Source of the DNA: Flavobacterium succinicans
Lineage (GTDB): Bacteria; Bacteroidota; Bacteroidia; Flavobacteriales; Flavobacteriaceae
Direction of reading: 5' to 3'
Length of the DNA stretch: 64,000 bases
Assembly: GCF_001662485.1 (NCBI RefSeq)
Contig: NZ_JMTM01000017.1
Coordinates: 558,001-622,000 of the forward strand
This document shows, piece after piece, positions 28,279-37,349 of the stretch; the first letter of the stretch is position 1, and each line of letters begins with the position of its first letter. Position numbers and translations under genes: made by a program. The notes beneath the pieces are model-generated. The model searched no databases. It saw only the letters and a list, made by a program, of their open reading frames with translations, and had not been told where the DNA came from.

Positions 28279-29949
28279 TTATTTTCGTCCTATTAGAAAT
28301 CCAGAAACATTCCATGAAGAGCTACTATTTCCTTCTGGTTTTCCGAGTGGAATTGAAACACGAATCGAATGAATTCCGGGTGAAAGAGATCCTAAGTCAA
28401 TAAGATTTGGATTAGTTGTTGTACCAGGACACCAGTTTGAACGACTTTCATCTGAGGAAGACAAACCATTGCTAAAATTACCCGAAGCCGGATTACTCAA
28501 TCGGTAAGAGCCACAGTCTGTGCGCCAAGGGGTAAAACTAAATACTTCTTTTCCGTCAATATAGATGGTGTTCTTTTTTTGTAAAAATTCATCACCATTT
28601 TCCCAGCCTCCGTGACCAGTTGTGATATAGCTTTGTACAAAATTTTGGTATCCTTGTGGTACTTCGAAAGTCATTTCGAGTCCTTTTTCTTTATCAAACA
28701 TTGTTGAATATTCTTGCCCAGCCATTTCCATTACGTTCAGTGTATTGAATAGAGGCAAAATGAAATCTCCTTTTGGGTTATTGTCTTCGCCTTGATGGAT
28801 TGTGATGTTCAAACTAGCTTTGTGCCCACCCGCATCATAATTACCTATAAACATTCCTATGTAAACTTCTTGATTGCTTAATTTTGGTTGCAAAAGCGAA
28901 ATGTCTTGACGATAGAGTACACTGTCTTGCCAAACTTTGTTTTTTAATTCTAAATTATTGAAATGTTTTACTCCAAATGGGGTAAAAAAACGCATCATTT
29001 CCAGCAGTGGATGGTAATCTTCTGTTGCCACGACACCTTGATAATTTTTGCCATTCCCATTTTCATACCTTGGTAAGGTCATGATTCCATTTTTTAATCC
29101 GTCTAGGAAGGATTTTTTTTTATCAGTTGGAATCATAAAAACCGAACCTGTTCTGTCGTATGCATCACCGTTCGACTGTTCGGTCACATCAGCAAAAATG
29201 GCACTTCCTTTTTTGATTTCAGGAAATTTAACTTTTCTTACAATCACAGTACCACTTGCAAATCTGAAAATGCTATCATTGGATTTGGCATCAGCTACAA
29301 AATGAATTTGCTCTTTGTTGAAAATTGGAATATTCACAAAACGACTTTTCCACAGCAAATCTTTATAAGTCAATTGGTCAACAATTGGTTCAGCTGGTAT
29401 TGTCAATAAAGAGGGCAACGTCTTTAAATTTTCAATTTTTGTAGCTGTCCAAGTGCTGTTGCCATTGCGAATAGTTTCGAGTACCAATCCTAAATCTTGG
29501 CCTAAAACACCTGGGCCGCCTTTAACCCCCAATTCGTTAGTATACCAAATTTCAATTTTATTTGAGTTGATTGAAGTTGTAGCTTTTTTGCAAGTGTAGT
29601 TAAGGATTTTTTTTGTTTCATTACTAAATTCAAACTTTTGTTTATCCAAAGCACCAATATTTTGACTCAGAATAGCTTGGTTGGGTTTAAGTTGTGCCCA
29701 TTGAGTAATAGTTTTGGTGTTAAAATCTACAAAAGTTTGTTCGTATGGAAAACCAGCTTTTTGCTGCATGATGTTATCAGAGGTATTTATACTTAGATCT
29801 TTGGATGTAAATAGTACGATAGAATTTTGATCTTCAATTTTTCCGTTTGAACTTTTTTGATACGAAATTTTAATTGCTTTTGGGGCTTTTTGTGCAAAAG
29901 ACAAGGTAATTGCACACAAGGAGAAGTATAAGATTAACTTTGTTTTCAT
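28279..29949 (-). CDS. PNGase F-like peptide N-glycosidase with N-terminal GLPGLI-like domain
   Basis: The 556-residue exported protein (signal peptide cut after SFA, residue 19) should cut the bond between Asn and the first GlcNAc of N-glycans. Residues about 25-190 resemble a GLPGLI-type domain (ILNYTCKKATTSINSNKIEIWYTNELGVKGGPG). PNGase F N and C domains follow, with GDAYDRTGSVFMIP and TTGHGGWENGDEFLQKKNTIYIDG carrying the expected acidic residues. Classical PNGase F lacks the extra N-terminal domain; the type II enzyme of Elizabethkingia has one and acts on core alpha-1,3-fucosylated glycans. The gene converges on susCD and diverges from the fucose permease. Confidence 0.9.
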   Translation of the reverse strand: MKTKLILYFSLCAITLSFAQKAPKAIKISYQKSSNGKIEDQNSIVLFTSKDLSINTSDNIMQQKAGFPYEQTFVDFNTKTITQWAQLKPNQAILSQNIGALDKQKFEFSNETKKILNYTCKKATTSINSNKIEIWYTNELGVKGGPGVLGQDLGLVLETIRNGNSTWTATKIENLKTLPSLLTIPAEPIVDQLTYKDLLWKSRFVNIPIFNKEQIHFVADAKSNDSIFRFASGTVIVRKVKFPEIKKGSAIFADVTEQSNGDAYDRTGSVFMIPTDKKKSFLDGLKNGIMTLPRYENGNGKNYQGVVATEDYHPLLEMMRFFTPFGVKHFNNLELKNKVWQDSVLYRQDISLLQPKLSNQEVYIGMFIGNYDAGGHKASLNITIHQGEDNNPKGDFILPLFNTLNVMEMAGQEYSTMFDKEKGLEMTFEVPQGYQNFVQSYITTGHGGWENGDEFLQKKNTIYIDGKEVFSFTPWRTDCGSYRLSNPASGNFSNGLSSSDESRSNWCPGTTTNPNLIDLGSLSPGIHSIRVSIPLGKPEGNSSSSWNVSGFLIGRK

Positions 29950-30045
29950 GTTTTAGTTATGTTTAGAATAATATGTATTCTACGTAAAAAATTAAGGATT
30001 GAGGGAGCAAGAATTGGAAAAACTTAATTATCAATAATAGAATAC

Positions 30046-30057
30046 TAAATCGTTTTA
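30046..30057. promoter_or_regulatory. Putative operator between PNGase and fucose permease genes (site C)
   Basis: ATACTAAATCGTTTTATG contains TAAATCGTTTTA centred on CG at 30051-30052. It lies in the divergent 272-bp gap, 165 bp from the permease start and 97 bp from the PNGase start, so one site could control both directions. Confidence 0.5.
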
Positions 30058-30178
30058 TGTGTAAAGCAAATATAGATAAATTGCTGTTTATACAAAAAAA
30101 AGCTTATTTTTTTTAAAGAAAGATAATTAATAGTTAAACAAGGATAAAATAGAATTAATAGATATACCTCCAGCCTTA

Positions 30179-30186
30179 TATCTTTA
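30179..30186 (+). promoter_or_regulatory. Possible -7 box of the fucose permease gene
   Basis: TATCTTTA, 35 bp upstream of the ATG, resembles TAnnTTTG. I see no convincing -33 element. Confidence 0.3.
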
Positions 30187-30221
30187 TATTTCTATAATAG
30201 AATACAAATAATAAAAAGTAA

Positions 30222-31511
30222 ATGGCATTATCATACGGAATAAATAGTAAAAAGAGAGCAGGTTCAAAAGAAAATAAGACATTGTTGTTTCCTTTTATAT
30301 TGGTAACGAGTTTGTTTTTTTTCTGGGGATTTGTTCACAATTTAGATCCCATCCTTATTCCTCATTTAAGAAACGCATTTAATCTGACTGATTTTCAATC
30401 ATCCTTGATCGATTCGTCTGTTTTCATTGCCTATTTTGTGATGGCTTTGCCAGCGGGGTATATCATGAGAAAATACGGTTATAAATCAGGAATTATGATT
30501 GGATTGGTATTGTTCGGTATCGGATCCATTTTATTTGTACCAGCAGCTAATTCACTGCAGTATGTTTATTTTTTGATAGCTTTATTTGTTATTGCCTGCG
30601 GATTAACATTTTTGGAAACTGCTGCTAATCCTTATGTAACAATATTAGGATCAGCAGAAACGGCTACAAAAAGATTAAATTTTTCGCAATCTTTTAATGG
30701 GCTAGCAGCTTTTATAGCCCCAGCATATATTGGACCGATGATTTTATCTGATAAAAAATTATCTAAAATTCAGTTGGATGCCATGTCGCCCAAAAACGTA
30801 CATACTTATGTTTTAGAAGAAGCAGCTAGCGTAAAAATGCCTTATTTAATTTTAGGTCTTACTATTTTGGTAGTAGCATTAGTATTTTATTTTACAAATA
30901 TGCCGGATGTGAAAGATGATGATAAGAAAGAAATTGAAGGGGCTAGTTTTTTAGTGGCATTGAAATCAACACGTTTAAGATGGGGAATTTTAGCACAGTT
31001 TTTTTATGTAGGAGCACAGGTTTGTGTTGGAAGTTTTTTTATTAAGATGGCAACAACTACAGCACCTATTAACGAAGATGTGGCAGCTAAATATTTAGGA
31101 TTTTTTGGTTTGGCATTTATGATTGGTCGTTTTACGGGAACTTTTTTTATGCAATATATAAAACCGATAAAATTGTTAATCATTTATACTGTCATTACTA
31201 TTCTTTTATCAATAGAAGCAATAGTTGGAACAGGAATGATCGTGGTGTATGCGTTAATCGCTATTGCATTTTTTATGAGTATTATGTTTCCTACCATTTT
31301 TTCTATGGGAATTGATGGCTTAGGAAATAATAAAAAAATTGGATCATCCTTGATTGTTATGTCAATTGTCGGTGGCGCTTTGCTTCCTCCAGTATTAGGA
31401 TTAATTTCTGATATTACAGGAAGTATTCAAAAGGGATACATAGTTCCGCTGATTTGTTTTTCGGTTATACTGATGTTCGCCATTAATGAATATAAAACAA
31501 AAAAAGCATAA
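30222..31511 (+). CDS. fucP: FucP-type L-fucose:H+ symporter (MFS)
   Basis: The 429-residue protein has about 12 hydrophobic segments and fits the FucP family of the major facilitator superfamily. Family marks are FFFWGFVHNLDPILIPHL with Asp42 and GLTFLETAANPYVTILG with Glu132, the two acidic residues tied to proton-coupled fucose uptake in E. coli FucP. It would bring L-fucose through the inner membrane. It heads a run of catabolic genes on the plus strand, and the dehydratase starts only 16 bp after its stop. Confidence 0.93.
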   Translation: MALSYGINSKKRAGSKENKTLLFPFILVTSLFFFWGFVHNLDPILIPHLRNAFNLTDFQSSLIDSSVFIAYFVMALPAGYIMRKYGYKSGIMIGLVLFGIGSILFVPAANSLQYVYFLIALFVIACGLTFLETAANPYVTILGSAETATKRLNFSQSFNGLAAFIAPAYIGPMILSDKKLSKIQLDAMSPKNVHTYVLEEAASVKMPYLILGLTILVVALVFYFTNMPDVKDDDKKEIEGASFLVALKSTRLRWGILAQFFYVGAQVCVGSFFIKMATTTAPINEDVAAKYLGFFGLAFMIGRFTGTFFMQYIKPIKLLIIYTVITILLSIEAIVGTGMIVVYALIAIAFFMSIMFPTIFSMGIDGLGNNKKIGSSLIVMSIVGGALLPPVLGLISDITGSIQKGYIVPLICFSVILMFAINEYKTKKA

Positions 31512-31527
31512 TTTCTTTTTAAATACT

Positions 31528-33183
31528 ATGTTAGAAAACAGGAAAAATAGATTGGTGGTAAAAATGCATCCTAAGGATAATGTCTTGGTCGCATTAACAG
31601 ATTTAGCAAAAGGAGTAAATGTGATTTTTGAAAAAGAAACATACATTATCCAAGAAACTATCAAGGCAAAACATAAGTTTTTTACTCGTGACTTAAAACA
31701 AGGTGCTGAGATTGTTATGTATGGTTTTTTGGTTGGAAAAGTGCAATATGATGTTGTTAAAGGTGGTTTAATGACCACCGATAATCTTAAACACGCAGCA
31801 GAACCCTATCATTACCGCAAGGTTAATTTTAATTGGAAAGGACCAGATATATCAAAGTATAAGGAAAGAACTTTTAAGGGATATATAAGAAAAGACGGTC
31901 GTGTAGGAACCGCAAATTATTGGCTGTTTATACCAACTGTATTTTGTGAAAACAGAAACTTAGATGTAATACGCGAAGCCTTACATAATGAATTAGGATA
32001 TTCAGTAAGCGATAAGTATCGGCAGTATACACATAACTTGCTTGAAGCATTTAAAAAGGGTGAAAGTTTAGATTCAGTTGACATTCAATTGAATCCAAAT
32101 CAAAATAAGAATAAAATTTTTGAAAATGTTGATGGCGTTAAATTTCTAAATCATCAAGGAGGCTGTGGAGGAACACGTCAAGACGCATCTACTTTGAGTG
32201 CATTATTAGCTTCTTATGCCAATCATCCAAATGTAGCGGGAATTACAGTGTTGAGTTTAGGGTGCCAACATTTGCAAGTGCAGGATTTTATAAAGGATAT
32301 CAAAAAACAAAATGTATCATTTGATAAACCTTTATTTGTTTTCGAACAACAGCAAACCAAAAGTGAAGAACAATTAATAGCCGATGCTATTAAGAAAACA
32401 TTTGAAGGATTAGTTCAAATAAACCAACAACAAAGGACTCCAGCACCACTGAGCGAACTTTGTTTAGGGGTCAAATGTGGCGGTAGTGATGGTTTTAGTG
32501 GAGTTTCTGCAAACCCTGCCGTGGGACATACTTCCGATTTATTGGTGGCTTTGGGTGGAAAAGTCTTGCTTGCCGAATTTCCTGAGTTGTGTGGCGTAGA
32601 ACAGAATCTGATAGATCGTTGTACATCCGAGACGGTAGCTAAAAAATTCATTGGTTTAATGCAATCTTATGACGCTTTAGCACATATTGTGGGTTCAGGT
32701 TTTCATATGAATCCTTCGCCAGGAAATATCAAAGACGGATTAATAACTGACGCAATAAAAAGCGCTGGAGCAGCAAAAAAGGGAGGAACTGCTCCTATAG
32801 TTGATGTGTTGGATTATACTGAACTTGCTACAAAATCCGGTTTGAGTTTGGTTTGTACACCAGGAAATGACGTAGAAGCTACCACTGGAAAAGCAGCAGC
32901 GGGAGCTACTTTAATTTTGTTTACTACAGGTTTAGGCACTCCTACGGGTAATCCGGTTTGTCCAGTGATCAAGCTAGCTACCAATACTATTTTGGCTGAG
33001 AAAATGAGTGATATTATTGATATCGATTGTGGGCCAATCATTACTGGTGAGAAATCCATAGAGGAGATGGGCGAAGATATTTTGGAATATTGTATTAAAG
33101 CTGCAAGTGGTGAAATTATTCCCAAAGCCGTGTTGCTAAACCAAGATGATTTTATTCCATGGAAACGTGGCGTTTCTTTATAA
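31528..33183 (+). CDS. UxaA/altronate dehydratase family, probable L-fuconate dehydratase
   Basis: I start at the ATG 31528, 16 bp after fucP, giving 551 residues; an earlier ATG would overlap fucP and adds no conserved sequence. The N-terminal SAF domain (about 1-85) and the long C-terminal domain are both present, with FLNHQGGCGGTRQD, LSLGCQHLQ, GVKCGGSDGFSG and ETVAKK...GSGFHMNPSPGN as family marks. Members remove water from sugar acids. No enolase-type fuconate dehydratase is present, so this enzyme is the likely source of 2-keto-3-deoxy-L-fuconate, as proposed for the UxaA-like genes of the C. jejuni fucose locus. Confidence 0.9.
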   Translation: MLENRKNRLVVKMHPKDNVLVALTDLAKGVNVIFEKETYIIQETIKAKHKFFTRDLKQGAEIVMYGFLVGKVQYDVVKGGLMTTDNLKHAAEPYHYRKVNFNWKGPDISKYKERTFKGYIRKDGRVGTANYWLFIPTVFCENRNLDVIREALHNELGYSVSDKYRQYTHNLLEAFKKGESLDSVDIQLNPNQNKNKIFENVDGVKFLNHQGGCGGTRQDASTLSALLASYANHPNVAGITVLSLGCQHLQVQDFIKDIKKQNVSFDKPLFVFEQQQTKSEEQLIADAIKKTFEGLVQINQQQRTPAPLSELCLGVKCGGSDGFSGVSANPAVGHTSDLLVALGGKVLLAEFPELCGVEQNLIDRCTSETVAKKFIGLMQSYDALAHIVGSGFHMNPSPGNIKDGLITDAIKSAGAAKKGGTAPIVDVLDYTELATKSGLSLVCTPGNDVEATTGKAAAGATLILFTTGLGTPTGNPVCPVIKLATNTILAEKMSDIIDIDCGPIITGEKSIEEMGEDILEYCIKAASGEIIPKAVLLNQDDFIPWKRGVSL

Positions 33184-33289
33184 AAGTTGATAATCTTTTA
33201 GATAAAGCAACTCATTTTACCAATAAACAATTTGAATAGAGGTATTAAAAATATTAAATCTAGATTTTTAAACCAATAAATAACAAAAT

Positions 33290-34054
33290 ATGTTTTCATT
33301 ACACAATAAAAAAGCAGTGATTACTGGTGGCGGTAGCGGAATTGGAAAAGCCATTTCTGTTTTATTTGCAAAGCAAGGCGCCGAAGTGCATATTATTGAA
33401 TTAACAGAAGAAAGCGCTAAATCAACCGTTGAAGAAATAAAAGCAACTGGTGGAAATGTATTTTCGTATGCATGTGACGTAGCTAACCAGAAAGAAGTAT
33501 TGGCTACATTTGAAAAAATCAGAGATTTTAATATTCTTGTTAATAATGCTGGAATTGCTCATATAGGTAAGGTCGATACAACTAATGAAACAGATTTCGA
33601 CCGAATTATGAGTGTGAATGTTAAAGGTGTATACAATTGTTTACATGCCTGTATACCACATTTTAGAAATGCTGGAGGAGGTGTTATTTTGAACATGGCT
33701 TCTATTGCAGCGTGGGTAGGTATTCCGGAGCGGTTTGCCTATTCTACTGCTAAAGGAGCTGTAATGGCAATGACCTTATCTGTTGCCAAGGATTATATTA
33801 AGGAGAATATCCGTTGCAATTCCATTTCTCCAGCTAGGGTGCATACACCGTTTGTAGATGGTTTTATTGCAAATAACTATGCCGGAAAAGAAGTCGAAAT
33901 TTTTGAAAAGCTTTCCCAATCACAACCCATAGGCCGTATGGCTAGTCCTAGCGAGGTAGCAACCTTAGCTTTGTTTCTTTGTAGCGATGAATCTAGTTTT
34001 ATTACAGGTTCTGATTATCCTATTGATGGAGGTTTTATAAAGTTAAACAACTAG
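33290..34054 (+). CDS. SDR family probable 2-keto-3-deoxy-L-fuconate 4-dehydrogenase
   Basis: The 254-residue short-chain dehydrogenase has a complete active site: TGGGSGIG (12-19), NNAG, a Ser in NMASIAAW and YSTAK, with Lys present in contrast to the other SDR of this locus. An acidic residue after the second strand (HIIELTEE) suggests NAD. ISPARVHTPFVDGFI is typical of the branch found with fuconate catabolism. Placed between the dehydratase and the FAH-type hydrolase, it should oxidise 2-keto-3-deoxy-L-fuconate to the 2,4-diketo compound. Confidence 0.88.
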   Translation: MFSLHNKKAVITGGGSGIGKAISVLFAKQGAEVHIIELTEESAKSTVEEIKATGGNVFSYACDVANQKEVLATFEKIRDFNILVNNAGIAHIGKVDTTNETDFDRIMSVNVKGVYNCLHACIPHFRNAGGGVILNMASIAAWVGIPERFAYSTAKGAVMAMTLSVAKDYIKENIRCNSISPARVHTPFVDGFIANNYAGKEVEIFEKLSQSQPIGRMASPSEVATLALFLCSDESSFITGSDYPIDGGFIKLNN

Positions 34055-34105
34055 AAGATCATGAGTTTATAAAATGCAAAAAGTCTAAAAATTAATACTA
34101 AATAA

Positions 34106-34517
34106 ATGGAAGTAGCCTTATTTGTACCTTGCTATATTGACCAGTTTTACCAAAATGTGGGTGTTGCCACTTTACAATTGTTAGAAAAAGTAGGTTGTAA
34201 GGTTACTTTTCCTTTGCAGCAAACCTGTTGTGGTCTGCCCCTGACAAATAGTGGTTTTGCAAATTTGGCAAGGTTATGTGATACAAATTTTGTTAAGAAT
34301 TTTACAGGTTTTGATTATATAGTCGCTCCTTCTGGCAGTTGCGTTTTACATATTAAAGAACATTTGCATGATGATAAATATATAGGCGAATCATTACAGA
34401 TCCGCAATACTATTTATGAACTCACGGAATTTCTTAGAAACAGCCAATATAGAACAGTTGTTGGTAATAGGAGCACATGGCGCGAGAAGTACTACAGTAT
34501 ATGTTGTTGATTTATAA
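34106..34517 (+). pseudogene. lutA: lutA'-'lutC fusion remnant of an L-lactate utilisation operon
   Basis: Residues 1 to about 110 of this frame match the first half of LutA/YkgE (FVPCYIDQFYQNVG, TFPLQQTCCGLPLTNSG, IVAPSGSC, YELTEFL); full LutA is about 240 residues and has a second CCG half. From about 34437 the similarity moves to the +1 frame, which reads ETANIEQLLVIGAHGARST and TVYVVDL and stops at 34517. That matches the C-terminus of LutC/YkgG (E. coli STADIELIKVVGVHG). So the end of lutA, all of lutB and most of lutC, roughly 2 kb, seem to have been lost. The frame itself stops at 34510 after 134 residues. An intact lutABC would oxidise the L-lactate made by fucose breakdown. Confidence 0.8.
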
Positions 34518-34531
34518 TAAATATAAAAAAA

Positions 34532-36052
34532 ATGGATATGCTTAAAAGGTCTAGTAAAATAATTTTCTTGTTGTTTTTCTTTATGATAGTTCTGAGTTCA
34601 GGTGTTGCACAAACGAAAAATTTTGTGGTAATAAATGAGTATATGTCAGAAAATGACTTAGTTAAAATTGCGGCTAACATTGTTCCATCTCCACAACAAC
34701 TGCGTTGGCAGCGCTTAGAAATAACTGCTTTTTTTCATTTTGGAATAAATACTTTTACCGACCGTGAATGGGGTGAAGGAAATGAAGATCCAAAATTGTT
34801 TAATCCTTCCGCATTAGATGCAAGACAATGGGTAAAAAACTGTAAAGAAGCTGGTATCAAACAAGTGATTCTTACAGCTAAACATCACGATGGATTTTGT
34901 TTATGGCCAAGTAGATATACCGAACATTCCGTAAAAAATAGCCCTTGGAAAAACGGGAAGGGTGATGTGGTTAAAGAAGTAAGTAAAGCCTGCAAAGAAT
35001 TTGGACTAGGATTTGGGGTCTATCTGTCACCATGGGACAGGAATAATGCTCTTTATGGCACAAATGATTATAATGATTATTTTGTTAATCAATTAACCGA
35101 ATTGTTAACGCAGTACGGGCAAATTGATGAAGTATGGTTTGATGGAGCCAATGGTGAAGGACCAAACGGTAAAAAACAGAGCTATAATTTTGAAAGATGG
35201 TATGCTGTAATTCGTAAACTTCAGCCAGAAGCCGTGATTGCTATATGTGGTCCAGATGTTCGATGGGTGGGAACTGAAACGGGACATGGGCGTGAAGAAG
35301 AATGGAGCGTAGTACCTGTGGGTGAAAAAAATAGTAAAAAAGAAAACACTCAGACTAAAATGGATGAAGCACCAAACGGGGATATGACGGAAAACGTTTT
35401 GGGAAGTCGCTCACAATTAAATGAAGGTAATGCATTAAAATGGTATCCAGCAGAAACGGATGTTTCAATTCGTCCAGGATGGTTTTACCATAAACTAGAA
35501 GATGCAAAAGTAAAAACACCAGAATATTTAAAAGAAATTTACTTTCACTCTGTAGGAAGAAACGGCGTATTATTATTGAACATCCCTCCAGACAAAAGGG
35601 GGTTGATTTCAGAATATGATGTAAATGCTTTAAAAAAATGGAAATTAAGACTTGATAGTATTTTTGAAAAAAACCTTGCTAAAAACGCCAAATTTTCCAA
35701 AAATATAACAAATGCGAAACAATTATTAGATGGTAATGATGCAACTTATTATAAGGTAGCAATGAATGGGAAGGATAATTCTATTGAATTTGAACTAGAT
35801 AAGGCTCGTACAATTAATGTGTTACTGCTACAAGAAAACATAAATATTGGGCAGAGGGTAGAAAAATTTGTATTGGAATATTGGTCTAATGGAGAATGGA
35901 AAAAAGTTGTTGAAGGAACAACAATTGGATACAAACGTTTGTTGGAGTTTCCAGTAATTAATGCCCGAAAATTGAGGTTGATTATTGCGGAAGCAAGGTT
36001 ACAACCAGCTTTAGCAGAAATTGGATTATTTTGGGATAAAAACGATAAATAA
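34532..36052 (+). CDS. GH29 alpha-L-fucosidase, class B-like with F5/8-type C-terminal module
   Basis: The 506-residue exported enzyme (signal peptide cut after GVA, residue 26) has AFFHFGINTFTDREWG (66-81), TAKHHDGFCLWPS (115-127) and EVWFDGANGEGPNG (200-213), with Asp204 as expected nucleophile. These are class B features; such enzymes prefer alpha-1,3/1,4-fucose in branched structures. Residues about 370-500 (NAKQLLDGNDATYYKV...IEFELDKARTINVLLLQENINIGQRV) resemble an F5/8 type C (CBM32-like) domain. It begins 14 bp after the LutC remnant stop, inside the fucose-catabolism operon. Confidence 0.9.
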   Translation: MDMLKRSSKIIFLLFFFMIVLSSGVAQTKNFVVINEYMSENDLVKIAANIVPSPQQLRWQRLEITAFFHFGINTFTDREWGEGNEDPKLFNPSALDARQWVKNCKEAGIKQVILTAKHHDGFCLWPSRYTEHSVKNSPWKNGKGDVVKEVSKACKEFGLGFGVYLSPWDRNNALYGTNDYNDYFVNQLTELLTQYGQIDEVWFDGANGEGPNGKKQSYNFERWYAVIRKLQPEAVIAICGPDVRWVGTETGHGREEEWSVVPVGEKNSKKENTQTKMDEAPNGDMTENVLGSRSQLNEGNALKWYPAETDVSIRPGWFYHKLEDAKVKTPEYLKEIYFHSVGRNGVLLLNIPPDKRGLISEYDVNALKKWKLRLDSIFEKNLAKNAKFSKNITNAKQLLDGNDATYYKVAMNGKDNSIEFELDKARTINVLLLQENINIGQRVEKFVLEYWSNGEWKKVVEGTTIGYKRLLEFPVINARKLRLIIAEARLQPALAEIGLFWDKNDK

Positions 36053-36202
36053 AGGCGTGAATCTTTTTTACCGAATAGTATTTGCATTTGCCCATTAGTA
36101 AGGCAAAAAAAATAGAGGAAAAACTTATCAATATAAATGTTTTGATGTATTGATTGATAAGGTTAAATAGAAAGAAAAAATATCGTAACAAAAACTAGAA
36201 CA

Positions 36203-37057
36203 ATGAAATTAATACGTTTTGGAGAAGTAGGTAAGGAAAAACCAGGAATTTTAATTGGAGAAAAACGATTTGATGTTTCTTCATTGGTAACAGATTATAA
36301 TGAAGCATTTTTTGAAGAAAATGGTTTGGAAAAATTAAAAAAAATATTAGAAAGCAATCCTGCATTACCAGAAGTTATTGCTTCAGTTCGTTTAGGCTCG
36401 CCAGTAGCTAGACCGTCAAAATTAATATGCATTGGATTAAACTATGTGGATCATTGTCTAGAAACTAATGCTCCGATTCCTGATGAACCAATTATTTTTT
36501 TTAAATCGACAACGTCTTTATGTGGGCCAAATGATAATCTAATCATTCCCAAAAACAGTGAAAAAACAGATTGGGAAATTGAATTGGCCTTTGTTATAGA
36601 AAAAAAAGCTAGCTATGTAAACCAAGAGGATGCAATGAATTATGTCGCTGGATATTGTTTGCATAACGATTACAGTGAAAGAGCCTATCAGCTAGAACGT
36701 GGAGGGCAATGGACAAAAGGAAAAGGTTGCGATACATTTGCTCCGCTAGGTCCCTTTTTGGCTACCAAAGATGAAATAGCTGATGTCAACAATTTATCAA
36801 TGTGGTTAACAGTAAACGGAAAAATTTTTCAAAAAAGTAACACGTCAAATTTAGTTTTCAAAATTCCATTTTTGGTGCATTATTTAAGTCAATTTATGAC
36901 CTTACTTCCAGGTGATGTGATAAGTACGGGTACTCCTCCAGGTGTTGGTTTAGGAATTAAGCCCAACCCAATTTATATAAAACCCGAAGATGTGATTGAA
37001 TTAAGCATAGAGGGTTTGGGTACTAGTAAGCAACTTGCGATTGCTTATACTAAATAA
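36203..37057 (+). CDS. FAH family 2,4-diketo-3-deoxy-L-fuconate hydrolase
   Basis: The 284-residue protein has the fumarylacetoacetase fold: ICIGLNYVDH (76-84), the metal ligands Glu125, Glu127 in DWEIELAFVI and Asp156 in HNDYSER, then KGCDTFAPLGPFL and GDVISTGTPPGVGLG. In fucose loci this enzyme splits 2,4-diketo-3-deoxy-L-fuconate into pyruvate and L-lactate, completing the non-phosphorylated route. An older automatic label for such genes is ureidoglycolate lyase, which does not suit the context. It has a 150-bp leader after the GH29 gene. Confidence 0.88.
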   Translation: MKLIRFGEVGKEKPGILIGEKRFDVSSLVTDYNEAFFEENGLEKLKKILESNPALPEVIASVRLGSPVARPSKLICIGLNYVDHCLETNAPIPDEPIIFFKSTTSLCGPNDNLIIPKNSEKTDWEIELAFVIEKKASYVNQEDAMNYVAGYCLHNDYSERAYQLERGGQWTKGKGCDTFAPLGPFLATKDEIADVNNLSMWLTVNGKIFQKSNTSNLVFKIPFLVHYLSQFMTLLPGDVISTGTPPGVGLGIKPNPIYIKPEDVIELSIEGLGTSKQLAIAYTK

Positions 37058-37282
37058 AGTTGAACTTGAAAACCAACAAAGTAAAAGCCTTGTAAATGAT
37101 TGCAAAATTGAAAGTCAACTAACTTTTATCAAAGGGTTTAATCTAAATTAAATGGTTAAATTTTGTATCGAGCTTTTTATGATAATAAAGGATTAATTAT
37201 TGATAATTTCGAATTAAGAATAATCTGAGGTATAGCATACTTTTATTTTTTAAAAGTATTCAAAATCATACGCTTTAGGAAG

Positions 37283-37294
37283 TAAAACGTTTTA
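37283..37294. promoter_or_regulatory. Putative operator upstream of the second GH20 gene (site F)
   Basis: TAAAACGTTTTA is a perfect 12-bp palindrome (within AGTAAAACGTTTTAGTAC) centred at 37288-37289. It now lies 257 bp from the GH20 start; without the 189 bp of the inserted element and its target repeat the distance would be 68 bp, close to that of site D. Confidence 0.55.
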
Positions 37295-37349
37295 GTACAC
37301 AAATTGAGTTTGTTAAAAAAAGTAGTGATTGTTCATTTAAATAAAAAAT

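Noticed and set aside
33256..33267. Palindrome AAATCTAGATTT before the second SDR gene as a seventh operator
   Set aside because: The centre is CTAG rather than CG and the arms fit the consensus only partly.
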